Shown here: in pieces, positions 20,549 through 29,992 of the stretch | Layout: each line of letters opens with the position of its first letter | Position numbering within the stretch: the first letter of the stretch is position 1 | NCBI GenBank assembly: GCA_030068145.1 | Contig: JAPJBO010001058.1 | Coordinates: 1 to 64,000 of the forward strand | Origin: Diplonema papillatum | Lineage: Eukaryota > Euglenozoa > Diplonemea > Diplonemida > Diplonemidae | Direction of reading: 5' to 3' | Length of the DNA stretch: 64,000 nt | The notes under the pieces: generated by a model | The model's database searches: none | What the model was told of the DNA's origin: nothing | Seen by the model: only the letters and a program-made list of their open reading frames with translations | Translations under genes and position numbers: made by a program

Positions 20549-23500
20549 ATGCGTCTGCTTACACTGTTTGTCTTTGCGGCCAGCCTCACTCTTTCCTATG
20601 GCAGGCTGCAAGACCTCCATCAACACCGTGGCAAGGATGACCTTCTCCACGACCCTGTGCTCAGTAAGGAGGAGAGTAAACGACGAGTAGAACTAGCTTG
20701 GGAAATCATTGACGGGGTACCTTCGCATTCCGACACTCATCATGCTAACCGGCAGACCCACGAGGCCACACAGCCCGATATTCACAGTCGAACCATCCCG
20801 AAGGCGAATGCTGCTGAGAACGCAGCTTGGTGGGCGTGGTGGCGTGACGGAGCAGCAAATGGGAAGGACGAAGCTGCATACCGTGCCAAAGGTGCCCGCA
20901 ATGCCGTTGTAGAGGCCGCTGAAAGAGGTGAAGACAACTTACGTGATCACGCATATACCGCCCGCAAAAGAGCTCGCGGGACTTGGACACATGCGCAAGA
21001 TGCAGGGCATGAGGCCAGACAGGCTGCCTCAGATGCTGTCCGCAGCGCCGAGAACTCCGCAAGAGACCGCGCATACCATGTAAAGAAATCCGCCATTGAC
21101 GCGTTGGATGGCACCAAGCAAGTTCTTCGTGGCGCAAAACACGCGGTTGAAGACAGAGTCAGGGACCGGACCGAGCACGTCCGTGAAGCGGCGCAGGAAA
21201 CTATGTCTCATCTGCGCCGCGCAGCACACGAAACTGAGGGCAAGGCGCGAGACCGTTTGCATCACGTCATAAATGATGGTGCACATGTGTACGAGACTGC
21301 GAAACACGCTGTCCATGATGCCTCAGCGTCAGTGAAAGACAGAGTAACAGACCGAGCTGGTCACGTCCATGATGCCGCACAGGAGTCATGGTCGGAAGCT
21401 CGAAAGGCCGCTCGTAAAGTTATGCACAGCGCGGAAGACAAAGCAGTTGATCGTATGTACCACGTCAAGGATGGAGTTTTCGATGCATATCACGGTTCGC
21501 GAGATGCTGTGGTCAACACTGTGCACACCGCCGAAGATATGGTGAAGGACCGCGCTTATCATGTTCGTGATGCTGCTGATAGGAGTTGGTCACAGGCCAG
21601 CAATGCTGCAAGCCACGCTCGGCATTACGTCAATGATAAAGTGCATTCGGCAGAAGATATGGCTCAGGACCTCGTGTATTCCACGAGAGACGGCGTTGTT
21701 GGCGCTTTTGAAGATACCCGACAAGCTGTTCGTAACGCCGCACACGGCGTGGAAGATAGAGCCAGAGACCGCATTCATCACGTTCAAGACGGTGTTTCGG
21801 ATGGTTTTCATGCTGTGCAAGACACGGTCCGTACTACGGTTCGCAACACAGAAAATAGAGTCAAAGCGAGCGCTGACAGTGTTCGTGATGCGGTAAGTGA
21901 CACGTGGCACCACGCGCGTGAAGCAGTGGATAACACGGCTGATACCGCTCGCAACGTGTTGCACTCCGCCAGAGAAAACAGCAGAGACCACATGTACCGT
22001 GTCAGAGACGGTATCGCTGATGCATATGATGGGGTACGTGAAACAGTTGAAGACGCATCAAATGACATGAAAACACATGTGAAAAATCGCGCAGACAATA
22101 CCCGCGATGCTGCGAGGAGAACATGGTTGCATGCACGCAAAGCAGCTGGTGATGCAAAAGACTCGACGGCAGATGGTTTGCGCAACAACTTCAACTGCCT
22201 TCGGGATAGTGTCGATAACTCTGTCCAAGCAGCGGGTGATGGTCTCAGGCATGGCATGAATAGTGTCCACGACAAAGTGCAAAGAGAGTACGACGACATG
22301 CGCGGTACCACTCGTCGTGCCCAAGAACGCGTTCACGAATACGTTGATGACGTGCGTACCGGAATTCATGATGGCTCTCAGTACCTGACAGACGCCTACG
22401 ATAATATCAAACACGACTTGTCACACGAAGTATTTCATGGCCACAGCACCCATCCAGCGCACGCCGGTTTTGAGAAAACATCTTTGGGCAAAACTCTAAT
22501 TCAATCGTGGAGGGCCTTCTTGCACAACGTCTTCGGCATTCCTCTTCCACCAAACCACTTCGATAGAGCCCGCCAAACTGCAGTCCGTGCAAAGCACAAC
22601 GTTCAAGAATTCATTCAGGAAACCTTTGACGATGCCTGGCAACGCCCCCATGAGCCCACCGCGGACCGACTAGCCTCAGCAGCAAAGCGCGTGGGGGGAA
22701 CAGCTGTAGGCGCCGCAAGCGACCGAGTAAATGCTGTGTACACTGCAGCCGATGGAACGTTGCGTGCGGCAATTGACCGGATCGGTAATGCATACGAAAG
22801 TGCTGTACCTCACACCAGGCCAAGGGATTCATGGACGCACACTCATGGTACTGTTGAGAATGCGATTGACAATATGAAACGTTCAGTAGCTGATTCAGGT
22901 GACGCAGCATACCAACACATAGAAGATGCTGTACACGGCATTAGAGACGACGTTAAACATTTCGCAGATGACAACAAGATTCTTCGCCGCGAATATGTCG
23001 GTCCGATCGGCAGATTATGGCACTACATGCACAGTAAGGTTGACCGAGCCCGTGCGGAAGCCGCACGCGTGGCTGAGGAAAGTGTCCTCAGTGCACAGAA
23101 AACAGCACATGCCGTCCAACACGCAGCAGCGGACACGTGGGAACCGAGTAAAGAACGCGTCGAAGAGACCTACACCACAGTGCAAGATGCAGCACATACC
23201 AGAGCACATCGGGCATCCCAGCAAGCCAATAACGCATGGACCTACGTTGACGATACCGCCAAAGAGCTGCGTGAACGGGTCCGCAGTGCACAAGACACTT
23301 TTGATGATGTACTGAAGGAAAAAGATGCTGAAAAAAAGATTGTAAGCACATGGAGGTCATTCAAAAGCTGGTTCCTGGGGTCGAGGGACGAGGCAGCCGA
23401 CAGAGTGCATCGTTCAGAAGAGAAGGCCGCGGACGTATGGCGGAAAACCAACATGTACGCCAGGGATGCCTTCGAATCAGCAAAAGACAAAATGCGATCA

Positions 23501-24856
23501 GCCGAAGAAGATGTAGGTCAAGGTATTCGCCAGGCACGGAGAGTTGCTGGGAAGCAAGTGAACAACGTTAAAGGCGCTGCAAAGGATGCGGGTGAATTCA
23601 TGTGCTCACAAGCAGCTGCTGGAAAAAACAAAGTCGCATGTGCGCGTCAGGATGCCCAGGCGTATGCTGAAGAAGCTACCGCTGCTGCAAGGAGAGACAT
23701 CCACGAAATGCGTGACCAGATCTACGTTCGGGAGGATTCGCTGTTTGACACTCGGAAGACTGCCGAAGCCGGGAAACCTGAAACCGAGGGCTTGTTTGGT
23801 CGCATGTGCAGATCCATGTCAAGTATGTTCACGCGGGCAAGAGGTGAAGCAAGCGACCGAGTCCACGAAGCACGGGCTACCGCCGAGCATGCTGTTGATC
23901 ATGCCAGGGAGGAAGCGGACAGAGAGGCCAGATACACCGCTCGCACCACTGCGAGAGCTGACTACGGAAATGGTGCCAGTTACAAGCCTGCGAAAACTAG
24001 TCCAAAGAAGGTGGACCGTGTCTGGAAGGATACCATGGATGCAGCAGACCAAGCGCACGAATATGCCAGCCGCCTCCAAAGTAAAGCCACACAAGCCGCT
24101 ACCAATAGTGAAACGACAGCGAGAGAAGCACTCACGGACCTGTGGTCATCCTTTAAAGGGAAGCTGACAGGCGCTCACAGCGACCAGAAGGCAGAGGAGA
24201 TTCACGCCACGGCTGATGGTGCGTGGCATGATACCCGCGACTTTGCCGAGGAGAAAATGCACCAGGGTGGGAAGGTAGCATCGGAGGCCGCTGCTGATAC
24301 ATCAGGTTATGCAAGGGACACGTGGTCGAGCGCTCGAGACGCAGTCAGAAACGTCCACGAGGGGCCCAATGTTCCGGATCGTGATGCTCACGCACCCTCT
24401 CCGAGTACAGCAAAAACTACATGGAACTCGATGAAAGCTGCTATGCGCCGCAAGACACCAATTGATCCGAATTTGAACAGTCGCGCTGTGCGCCATCTGC
24501 ATGAACAGTCTTCTTCTCAAATCGGAAAAGAGCATAGCGTTCACGCAAAAGCTGCGAACTCGTCTGCACCGCTGAAGAGCGCTAGCATCGAGGAAGCACT
24601 CCAGCAGCAAGTGCTTTCTGACGAAAACCATCGCGCTGTCAGAGATGCTGAGAAGCACAGCCCTTCGTTGGGAGCGTCTGCTTGGCAGGCATGGAATAGG
24701 TTCAAAAGATTGTTCATCGGCGAAAGCCGAGAAGCCCACCTTGATGATATAGACCTTGCAAAGGCTCACGCAGAGCAGGAAATGCAAGCAGCACTCAACA
24801 AGGCGCGTCCCTTCATTGACCCTTCGGACATAACGCGTAGGAAGCGATTTTTCTGA
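20549..24856 (+). CDS. Secreted amphipathic repeat protein, most diverged family member (1,435 aa)
   Basis: The start at 20549 is chosen because it gives a signal peptide (MRLLTLFVFAASLTLSYG). Residues about 85-620 are repeats of roughly 33 residues of the type RDRAYHVRDA-x-D-x-W, rich in His, Arg, Asp and Ala. Aromatic/basic modules recur: WWAWWRDGAA, IGRLWHYMHSKV, WRSFKSWFLGSRDEA, LWSSFKGKLTGAH and WNRFKRLFIGESREA. The last forms preserve the W-x-x-(F/V)-K-x-x-(L/V)-x-G module of the upstream proteins and are followed by the same (S/A)-R-(D/E)-EA continuation. Several Cys occur in the second half, and the tail ends in a basic-aromatic RRKRFF instead of the KPDKN/KPKHN tail. It belongs to the same family but its charged residues favour His/Arg over Gln/Lys. 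Function unknown. Confidence 0.88.
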   Translation: MRLLTLFVFAASLTLSYGRLQDLHQHRGKDDLLHDPVLSKEESKRRVELAWEIIDGVPSHSDTHHANRQTHEATQPDIHSRTIPKANAAENAAWWAWWRDGAANGKDEAAYRAKGARNAVVEAAERGEDNLRDHAYTARKRARGTWTHAQDAGHEARQAASDAVRSAENSARDRAYHVKKSAIDALDGTKQVLRGAKHAVEDRVRDRTEHVREAAQETMSHLRRAAHETEGKARDRLHHVINDGAHVYETAKHAVHDASASVKDRVTDRAGHVHDAAQESWSEARKAARKVMHSAEDKAVDRMYHVKDGVFDAYHGSRDAVVNTVHTAEDMVKDRAYHVRDAADRSWSQASNAASHARHYVNDKVHSAEDMAQDLVYSTRDGVVGAFEDTRQAVRNAAHGVEDRARDRIHHVQDGVSDGFHAVQDTVRTTVRNTENRVKASADSVRDAVSDTWHHAREAVDNTADTARNVLHSARENSRDHMYRVRDGIADAYDGVRETVEDASNDMKTHVKNRADNTRDAARRTWLHARKAAGDAKDSTADGLRNNFNCLRDSVDNSVQAAGDGLRHGMNSVHDKVQREYDDMRGTTRRAQERVHEYVDDVRTGIHDGSQYLTDAYDNIKHDLSHEVFHGHSTHPAHAGFEKTSLGKTLIQSWRAFLHNVFGIPLPPNHFDRARQTAVRAKHNVQEFIQETFDDAWQRPHEPTADRLASAAKRVGGTAVGAASDRVNAVYTAADGTLRAAIDRIGNAYESAVPHTRPRDSWTHTHGTVENAIDNMKRSVADSGDAAYQHIEDAVHGIRDDVKHFADDNKILRREYVGPIGRLWHYMHSKVDRARAEAARVAEESVLSAQKTAHAVQHAAADTWEPSKERVEETYTTVQDAAHTRAHRASQQANNAWTYVDDTAKELRERVRSAQDTFDDVLKEKDAEKKIVSTWRSFKSWFLGSRDEAADRVHRSEEKAADVWRKTNMYARDAFESAKDKMRSAEEDVGQGIRQARRVAGKQVNNVKGAAKDAGEFMCSQAAAGKNKVACARQDAQAYAEEATAAARRDIHEMRDQIYVREDSLFDTRKTAEAGKPETEGLFGRMCRSMSSMFTRARGEASDRVHEARATAEHAVDHAREEADREARYTARTTARADYGNGASYKPAKTSPKKVDRVWKDTMDAADQAHEYASRLQSKATQAATNSETTAREALTDLWSSFKGKLTGAHSDQKAEEIHATADGAWHDTRDFAEEKMHQGGKVASEAAADTSGYARDTWSSARDAVRNVHEGPNVPDRDAHAPSPSTAKTTWNSMKAAMRRKTPIDPNLNSRAVRHLHEQSSSQIGKEHSVHAKAANSSAPLKSASIEEALQQQVLSDENHRAVRDAEKHSPSLGASAWQAWNRFKRLFIGESREAHLDDIDLAKAHAEQEMQAALNKARPFIDPSDITRRKRFF

Positions 24857-25921
24857 TACAAGTGCACGTCGTGAACACCATCACGCCTCAGGGTGCTACG
24901 CTTTGTTACCTGCGTCGTGTAACCATGCTGGTTGAAGTAGCCCCCTCCCTATCTCGTTCGAGATTCCCTGTACTCACATTGCTGTCCCCTGTCAAAAGAC
25001 TCAGTTTCCACAGATGAGGTCGCTTATATGTCCGTGGATTGAAAAAAAACCGCAAAACATAGAATATGGGACACGATGTTGAGTACAACAACCCAAGCAC
25101 GTTATTACAATCCCCTTCTCCGACGAGATCCCTCGTATCTTTCCTTTCTTGTTGTTCGATTGTATTCTTATTTTGCATGGGAATCACAGTAAGACGAAGC
25201 ACATTGAACGAAATGATGTCCGCTGAGAAAGTACTGTGCCACCACGCAAATTCAAGCTAGCCTCTCTGTCACTCTCAGGTGCCCAGCACCTCCTGGGACA
25301 GTCGTTTTCTTTCTTGGAGCTGGAGTTTTCTTCCGGTTACCTCTTCTACATTTCAAGCTAGCCCGTTCTGCCTCACTGCAGGATCTAAACCTTAGTGAAA
25401 GGCAATAGCACTTGTTTTGCTGTCCTGCTTGTGGCCTCTTTCTATACAGTACCTGCTAAAAAAAAGACCTGTACCAGGGGCTCGCATCCAAAAAAAGTAC
25501 AGGTGCGCAAACCCTCTGTCACTCTCAGCTGCCCAGCGAGACTAGAGGCAGCAGTTAAAGTCGGGTGAAGCTAAGTTCGGGCGAAGCAAAGCTAAGTTAC
25601 GGTGAAGGAAAGTTCGGGAGAAGCTAAGTTCTGAAGCAAAGTTCGCGCGATGCTAGGTTCTGGTAGACTGACTCAAGTTACCGGACCCAAAAACCGCGAG
25701 ATATTGAAAAACTCTGCAAAAAACGCAAATTTCGGGTGCATTCGACCCCGAAACCAACAAACCCCGAAGTTCGTTTATAAGGTCCTCGGCCGGGTTCGAA
25801 CCCGGGCCTCCAGGCAGGAGCTATTAGCATACCTCTAGTCTCGGAGAACGCTATTGTCTTAGACATTCAACGTGACGAACCAGCGACCATCACGGTCTTT
25901 GCTGTGTGTCGTCTTCTGGAG
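24857..25921. other. Intergenic region containing a SINE copy
   Basis: No gene is supported. Bases 25440-25500 contain A-runs and a C-rich stretch. Bases 25557-25835 are a SINE-type repeat, annotated separately. Confidence 0.6.
25557..25835 (-). repeat. tRNA-derived SINE with 15-nt minisatellite tail, copy 1
   Basis: In + orientation it begins with degenerate AAGTTCGGGCGAAGC units (25557-25660). A conserved body follows (about 25678-25770; ACCGCGAGAT, AAACTCTGCAAAAAACGCAAATT, GACCCCGAAA), then a pol-III B-box-like palindrome GGGTTCGAACCC near 25792. Two further copies at 61.0-62.1 kb have the same order. In those the tRNA-like end reads as a promoter on the minus strand, so the arrays form the 3' tail. 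This copy is the most diverged. Confidence 0.7.
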
Positions 25922-27382
25922 ATGTCGCATGTCTTTCGAGTCTTCTCGCAACCGGGATACAATCCGTCATTCGAAAATTCATCACCAACAGGGGGTAGAG
26001 GCGAGATGCCAAGCGGTGCTTTTCACACCGGACAGGGGTTTTCTTCATATGGCGTCGCTGGCCCGCGGCAGTCGGTGGGCGCCGATACTACCCGAGCGAA
26101 CGCTGGCAAAATAAGTCCCCTGGACTGGCAGCGAGTGAACGACTTGGCCAGAGGTTACCTGAGTGAGCAACCTCGTCTGAACACGTTACCTCAACAGCGC
26201 TCGCATACTCGCGCTCCTCTGAGCAACCCTCATCGAGTCCCTAGCCAGCTTACTCATGCAGAAACATCGCTACCCGCCTACTCGGCTGGGCAGGGGCAGC
26301 CGTCGCCGTATTTCCATCCAACGAGCCCGCGACAATCACCGCCTCTTTCGCCACGAACACGTACCTCTGCGCACCAACCTCATTTAGTACCACTGCCACA
26401 AACAAACCAGCAACCTTTGAATCAGACGGTGTGGGATCCTCAGCAACATTACTCCCACCAAGTTTCTCCAGCGTATTCAGCAGCACAGCCAACACCGCTG
26501 CTAGGCCATGACGGACTTCCCCAGGGGCTTACCCGTTCGGTAGGTGGACAAGCTTTACCGCCGCACCTTCAAGGTGCCAACCAGACCTCCATTGGCGGCA
26601 TGTTTCCAGATGAGTTTGACAACATGAGGAAGATGAAGCACCACCGACAAACAGCAACAGGTCCTCCATATCCCACAAATGAGCGCAACACTCGCTGGGG
26701 TGTCGATGGTGGTCAATACCGAATGATTGGTATTGAGGAGCGCCAACGTGCGTTTAGCATGTTCGATCTGGAGAAAAAGGGTCGAGTTTGGGCTTTCGAG
26801 CTGGCAACAGTAATGCAGGCTGCCGGATACGGCATGACAGCAGAACACGCCGACATCGTTCTGGGCGCCTTCGGGATGAAGAATGGGGCAAGCATGACAC
26901 TGACAGAGTTCCATGCTATGTGCGACTACCACGAAAGTGTTGTGCAATTCAACAAGGACGAAACAAAAGCAACGGCAGCACCGCCAGGGGGTAGGCCAGC
27001 ACCCCCTCGCGTTGAAGTGCCGAAGACTTCTGAGTTCCCCGCGTATATGGCACAGGACCCGCGGGCTTTCCAAAGTGCAGCGTCGTCGAAATCATCGGGA
27101 TCTGGGTCCGAATTCTCACGCATTCCGCACCAACCGCTGCACATGCAGATGTCTGGAGACTTCTCCACCCTGCAGACAGCTTTCATGATGTTTGATCTTG
27201 ATAACCGAGGATTCGTCAACGTGGTAGACCTGCCAGCTGTTTTCAAAACTGCCGGCTACAAGAAGATCAAGTTTCGACCACACGTTGTCGATCTGCTTCA
27301 GTTATACGGCATAACAACCGGTGAGGTAAGTTACGACGAATTTGTATTGATGGTGACATCCGTCGAGGATAAGAAGAGGTAA
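25922..27382 (+). CDS. EF-hand-like protein with disordered Pro/Gln-rich N-terminus (486 aa)
   Basis: The first ATG of the frame is at 25922; the ATG at 26006 is an alternative. Residues 1-260 are Pro/Gln/Ser/His-rich and probably disordered. Residues about 270-335 and 415-480 form two calmodulin-like paired helix-loop-helix units. The loop of the first (DLEKKGRVWAFE) and of the second (DLDNRGFVNVVD) keep the first Asp and central Gly, but a basic residue replaces the ligand at position 5, so Ca2+ binding is doubtful. The partner loops (FGMKNGASMTLTEF and YGITTGEVSYDEF) look inactive. Such degenerate EF-hands are common in cytoskeletal and axonemal proteins of protists. A scaffold role is inference. 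Confidence 0.88.
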   Translation: MSHVFRVFSQPGYNPSFENSSPTGGRGEMPSGAFHTGQGFSSYGVAGPRQSVGADTTRANAGKISPLDWQRVNDLARGYLSEQPRLNTLPQQRSHTRAPLSNPHRVPSQLTHAETSLPAYSAGQGQPSPYFHPTSPRQSPPLSPRTRTSAHQPHLVPLPQTNQQPLNQTVWDPQQHYSHQVSPAYSAAQPTPLLGHDGLPQGLTRSVGGQALPPHLQGANQTSIGGMFPDEFDNMRKMKHHRQTATGPPYPTNERNTRWGVDGGQYRMIGIEERQRAFSMFDLEKKGRVWAFELATVMQAAGYGMTAEHADIVLGAFGMKNGASMTLTEFHAMCDYHESVVQFNKDETKATAAPPGGRPAPPRVEVPKTSEFPAYMAQDPRAFQSAASSKSSGSGSEFSRIPHQPLHMQMSGDFSTLQTAFMMFDLDNRGFVNVVDLPAVFKTAGYKKIKFRPHVVDLLQLYGITTGEVSYDEFVLMVTSVEDKKR

Positions 27383-28393
27383 TCTTGTGAATGCATAAGC
27401 TCTTCACGAAGATGTGTGTCGGCTTTCCAAAAAGAAGCCACATGGCTAGACAGTGTTGCCGCGGAAGCGCATGCAGACGACGATTTTCGGAACACTGCAG
27501 ACACAGATGCAGATGGAATGTTCTTCAGCCTTTGTAGCATGCTGAATCCTATATCGCAGCATTTTGTCGCATCACCAGCTTCGCTTTTTGAGCCGTCTCG
27601 AAATGAGAGGCACTGAACGAGTTAGCAAGGCACGCAGACTGATTTAGCCCGTAGGTTCTCCAAATGCATGAACGCCCTCGATTCCACATAGCTTTTGTGC
27701 GAGTACGTAGCAATGTGGTCTGCGAAGCTTCGCTCCTGCGCTTGACGGCTCCTGTCTGTGCTTTGCCTGGCATTGAAAGTTTCCTTGAGTTACGTAGTAC
27801 TGGTATTGCACGGCCAGCGGCCGGATACAGATTGTACCTTTCCTCGAACCTTAATCCCCACTCGTCCCTCGTTCTCTTCCTTTGCACAGCAGGCTTCGGG
27901 TAGCTTTGCAACAGGCTGAGTAGCTGACATGTTCTTTGTAAAGTTCGTGGGAAGAACTCACTGTGCAGTGCTGTTGTGCTCCACATGAGCCATACCCGAG
28001 CAGTCTCATACTGCGGACGCGTCTGTGCTTGCGTTTGCACAACTTTTGCAGACAGAGACGTCGTGCAGATGCACTTCTGCAGACTACACCGAGCTAGACG
28101 GAGTGCTCGGAGGATGCTACAGTGTGCATTGCCGCCGAAAAGTTAGATCATTTTCCCCAGTAGATACATTCTCGTCTCAGTCTTGCCTCACTGCGAACGT
28201 ATTCGCGCCAACCAACACTTCTCACACGATCGACCTGCCAACTCAACGCGCTCCATTCACTCCTTCGCTTCCCAACTTCTAACCCAGCTTCAGTGTCACT
28301 TTGTGAAAGACAGTCGACACAGAGCCCGATATGCTTTTACTAATTGCGAGCTTTATAACATTCTCCGATCAAAATCGCAGGGATGGGGAAGGG
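27383..28393. other. Intergenic region
   Basis: Short frames only, none with recognisable protein character. It separates the EF-hand gene from the coiled-coil gene. I see no repeats of note. Confidence 0.5.
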
Positions 28394-29767
28394 ATGAGCG
28401 GCTACAGCCATCGAGTCGCAGTGCCAAATCCAACCGTTCAGCCGAAAATTGCTGCAAATGGGCGACACTGGTTGGCATCGGGCCCCACCACTGTTCAGGC
28501 GCACCCACCTCCCACGCAGCAGCCCACTCAAGGGCACGCTACAAACAATCCTCGGGTAAGTCCGCTACCACGCCGCCCCATTCGCGATCCGGACCAGCCT
28601 CCCTTCGATGCTGGCCTGCAGTCTCCTTATGCCAACAACAACACATGGCTCGATTCAGCATCTCCAGTCCGTCTCGGGATGTTCCGGGTAGCTTCTCCGT
28701 CCTTTCGCGTGGGATCTCATGTGACGAAAGTGAGGGAAGTTGAGGAAATGAAAAGCAGGACCGAACAGTTGAGACGGGAAACAGCGTCGCTGCGACGGAC
28801 TATGAACAGCTTCAGCCCAGAAGCGGCTTGCCCGGGAAGCCCACACTCTCCGGACTCTGTCGCACCACCTACATCAGCATCGAAAGACAAAGAAACAGCC
28901 GAGGCAATTGCTAAGTTGACTGACCTTGTCAGTGATCTTCGCACAGAGCTCGATGAGGTTCGTAGAGGGAACCCGGAACTCCGGGCAAAGGCAGCATCAA
29001 CCGAGTCTCCTGCTCGTAGAGGCGAAGACACGTCAGCAACCGACAGGGCCAAGCAGCCAGCTGAGACCTTGGATAGTCTTCGGCAGGCAAACTGTGAGCT
29101 TAAGGAGAAAGCAAGAGAACAAGACAAATCCTTTCAAACAGTCCACAGCGATAAACATGATCTGGAAAGCCAGCTCCAGCATGCGTGCGAAAGAATCCAG
29201 CGTCTCGAATCTCAATTGAAGCCTAGTCGCGGCACACCAGAGGAGAGATCTGCTGTCAAATTGCAGCTGGCAACCAGTCAACAGAGAGAGGCTCTGTTGA
29301 TCGAGGAACTTGCGGAATCAAGGCGAAGCGTTCAGCAGCTGTCCATTCGCGTCCAGACACTGGAAGACGAAAACTATGCTCTTTGCCAGCAGGTCAATGA
29401 CCTAAAACCTCTCCAGCAGCAGAACGCCTCTTTGAAAGCGGTTCTGGAAAGCTCGCAACCTGACCATCGATCGGCAACAGACTCGCTTCATTCATTAGTT
29501 CAAAAAGAAGTTGAATCCCACTCCTTGCCGCAGCTTCACACGAGTGCAGCCTCGCTCGCTGCAGCAACAGCGCTGTCACAGTCCAAGTTTCGAGGGCTCG
29601 GCGAGGAAGTCGGCTGTACAAGCAGAGCATCAAGTGCAGACAACGACGCACACCTAAAAACGATTGCACAAGCCGACGACCTTGCAGGTACACTTTTTGC
29701 ACCTTTGCATAGGGCCACTTCTGGTAAGCAGGACTGGCGACGCGGGATGAACCGAGAGCTGACTTAA
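28394..29767 (+). CDS. Coiled-coil protein (457 aa)
   Basis: The ATG at 28394 (MSGYSHR) is preferred; an in-frame ATG at 28331 would add 21 mostly hydrophobic residues. Residues 1-110 are Pro/Ser-rich and probably disordered. From about residue 115 the sequence has heptad-patterned helices in four stretches (EEMKSRTEQLRRETASLRR; AIAKLTDLVSDLRTELDEV; a long Gln/Glu/Leu stretch with repeated L-x-x-QL; and VQTLEDENYALCQQVNDLK). The pattern is typical of cytoskeletal or basal-body proteins. A possible 5' splice site (GCAG|GTACAC) lies at 29688, so the last 26 codons may be intron and the gene may continue into the Ser-rich gene 226 bp downstream. Confidence 0.8.
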   Translation: MSGYSHRVAVPNPTVQPKIAANGRHWLASGPTTVQAHPPPTQQPTQGHATNNPRVSPLPRRPIRDPDQPPFDAGLQSPYANNNTWLDSASPVRLGMFRVASPSFRVGSHVTKVREVEEMKSRTEQLRRETASLRRTMNSFSPEAACPGSPHSPDSVAPPTSASKDKETAEAIAKLTDLVSDLRTELDEVRRGNPELRAKAASTESPARRGEDTSATDRAKQPAETLDSLRQANCELKEKAREQDKSFQTVHSDKHDLESQLQHACERIQRLESQLKPSRGTPEERSAVKLQLATSQQREALLIEELAESRRSVQQLSIRVQTLEDENYALCQQVNDLKPLQQQNASLKAVLESSQPDHRSATDSLHSLVQKEVESHSLPQLHTSAASLAAATALSQSKFRGLGEEVGCTSRASSADNDAHLKTIAQADDLAGTLFAPLHRATSGKQDWRRGMNRELT

Positions 29768-29992
29768 GGTGTCCGAGTGATCGCTCATCAGATCCCACAA
29801 AGGGTGTCGGTTCATCTTGACAGCAGGACGGTGGCCATGGAAGTCGGCATCCGATAATGAGTGTGTAACAACTCACCTGCCGAATGCACCGGTCCCGAAA
29901 ATGGATGATGCTCAAGCACCCATAGGCCGCGTACTGGTATCACAAAGCCAGGCGTGCGTAGGAGTGCCTGTGCGGCCGAGAAGCATCACACC

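Noticed and set aside
25780-25835. Functional tRNA gene at GGGTTCGAACCC
   Set aside because: The palindrome fits a B-box, but I could not fold a proper T-arm, anticodon arm and acceptor stem; the context is a SINE copy.
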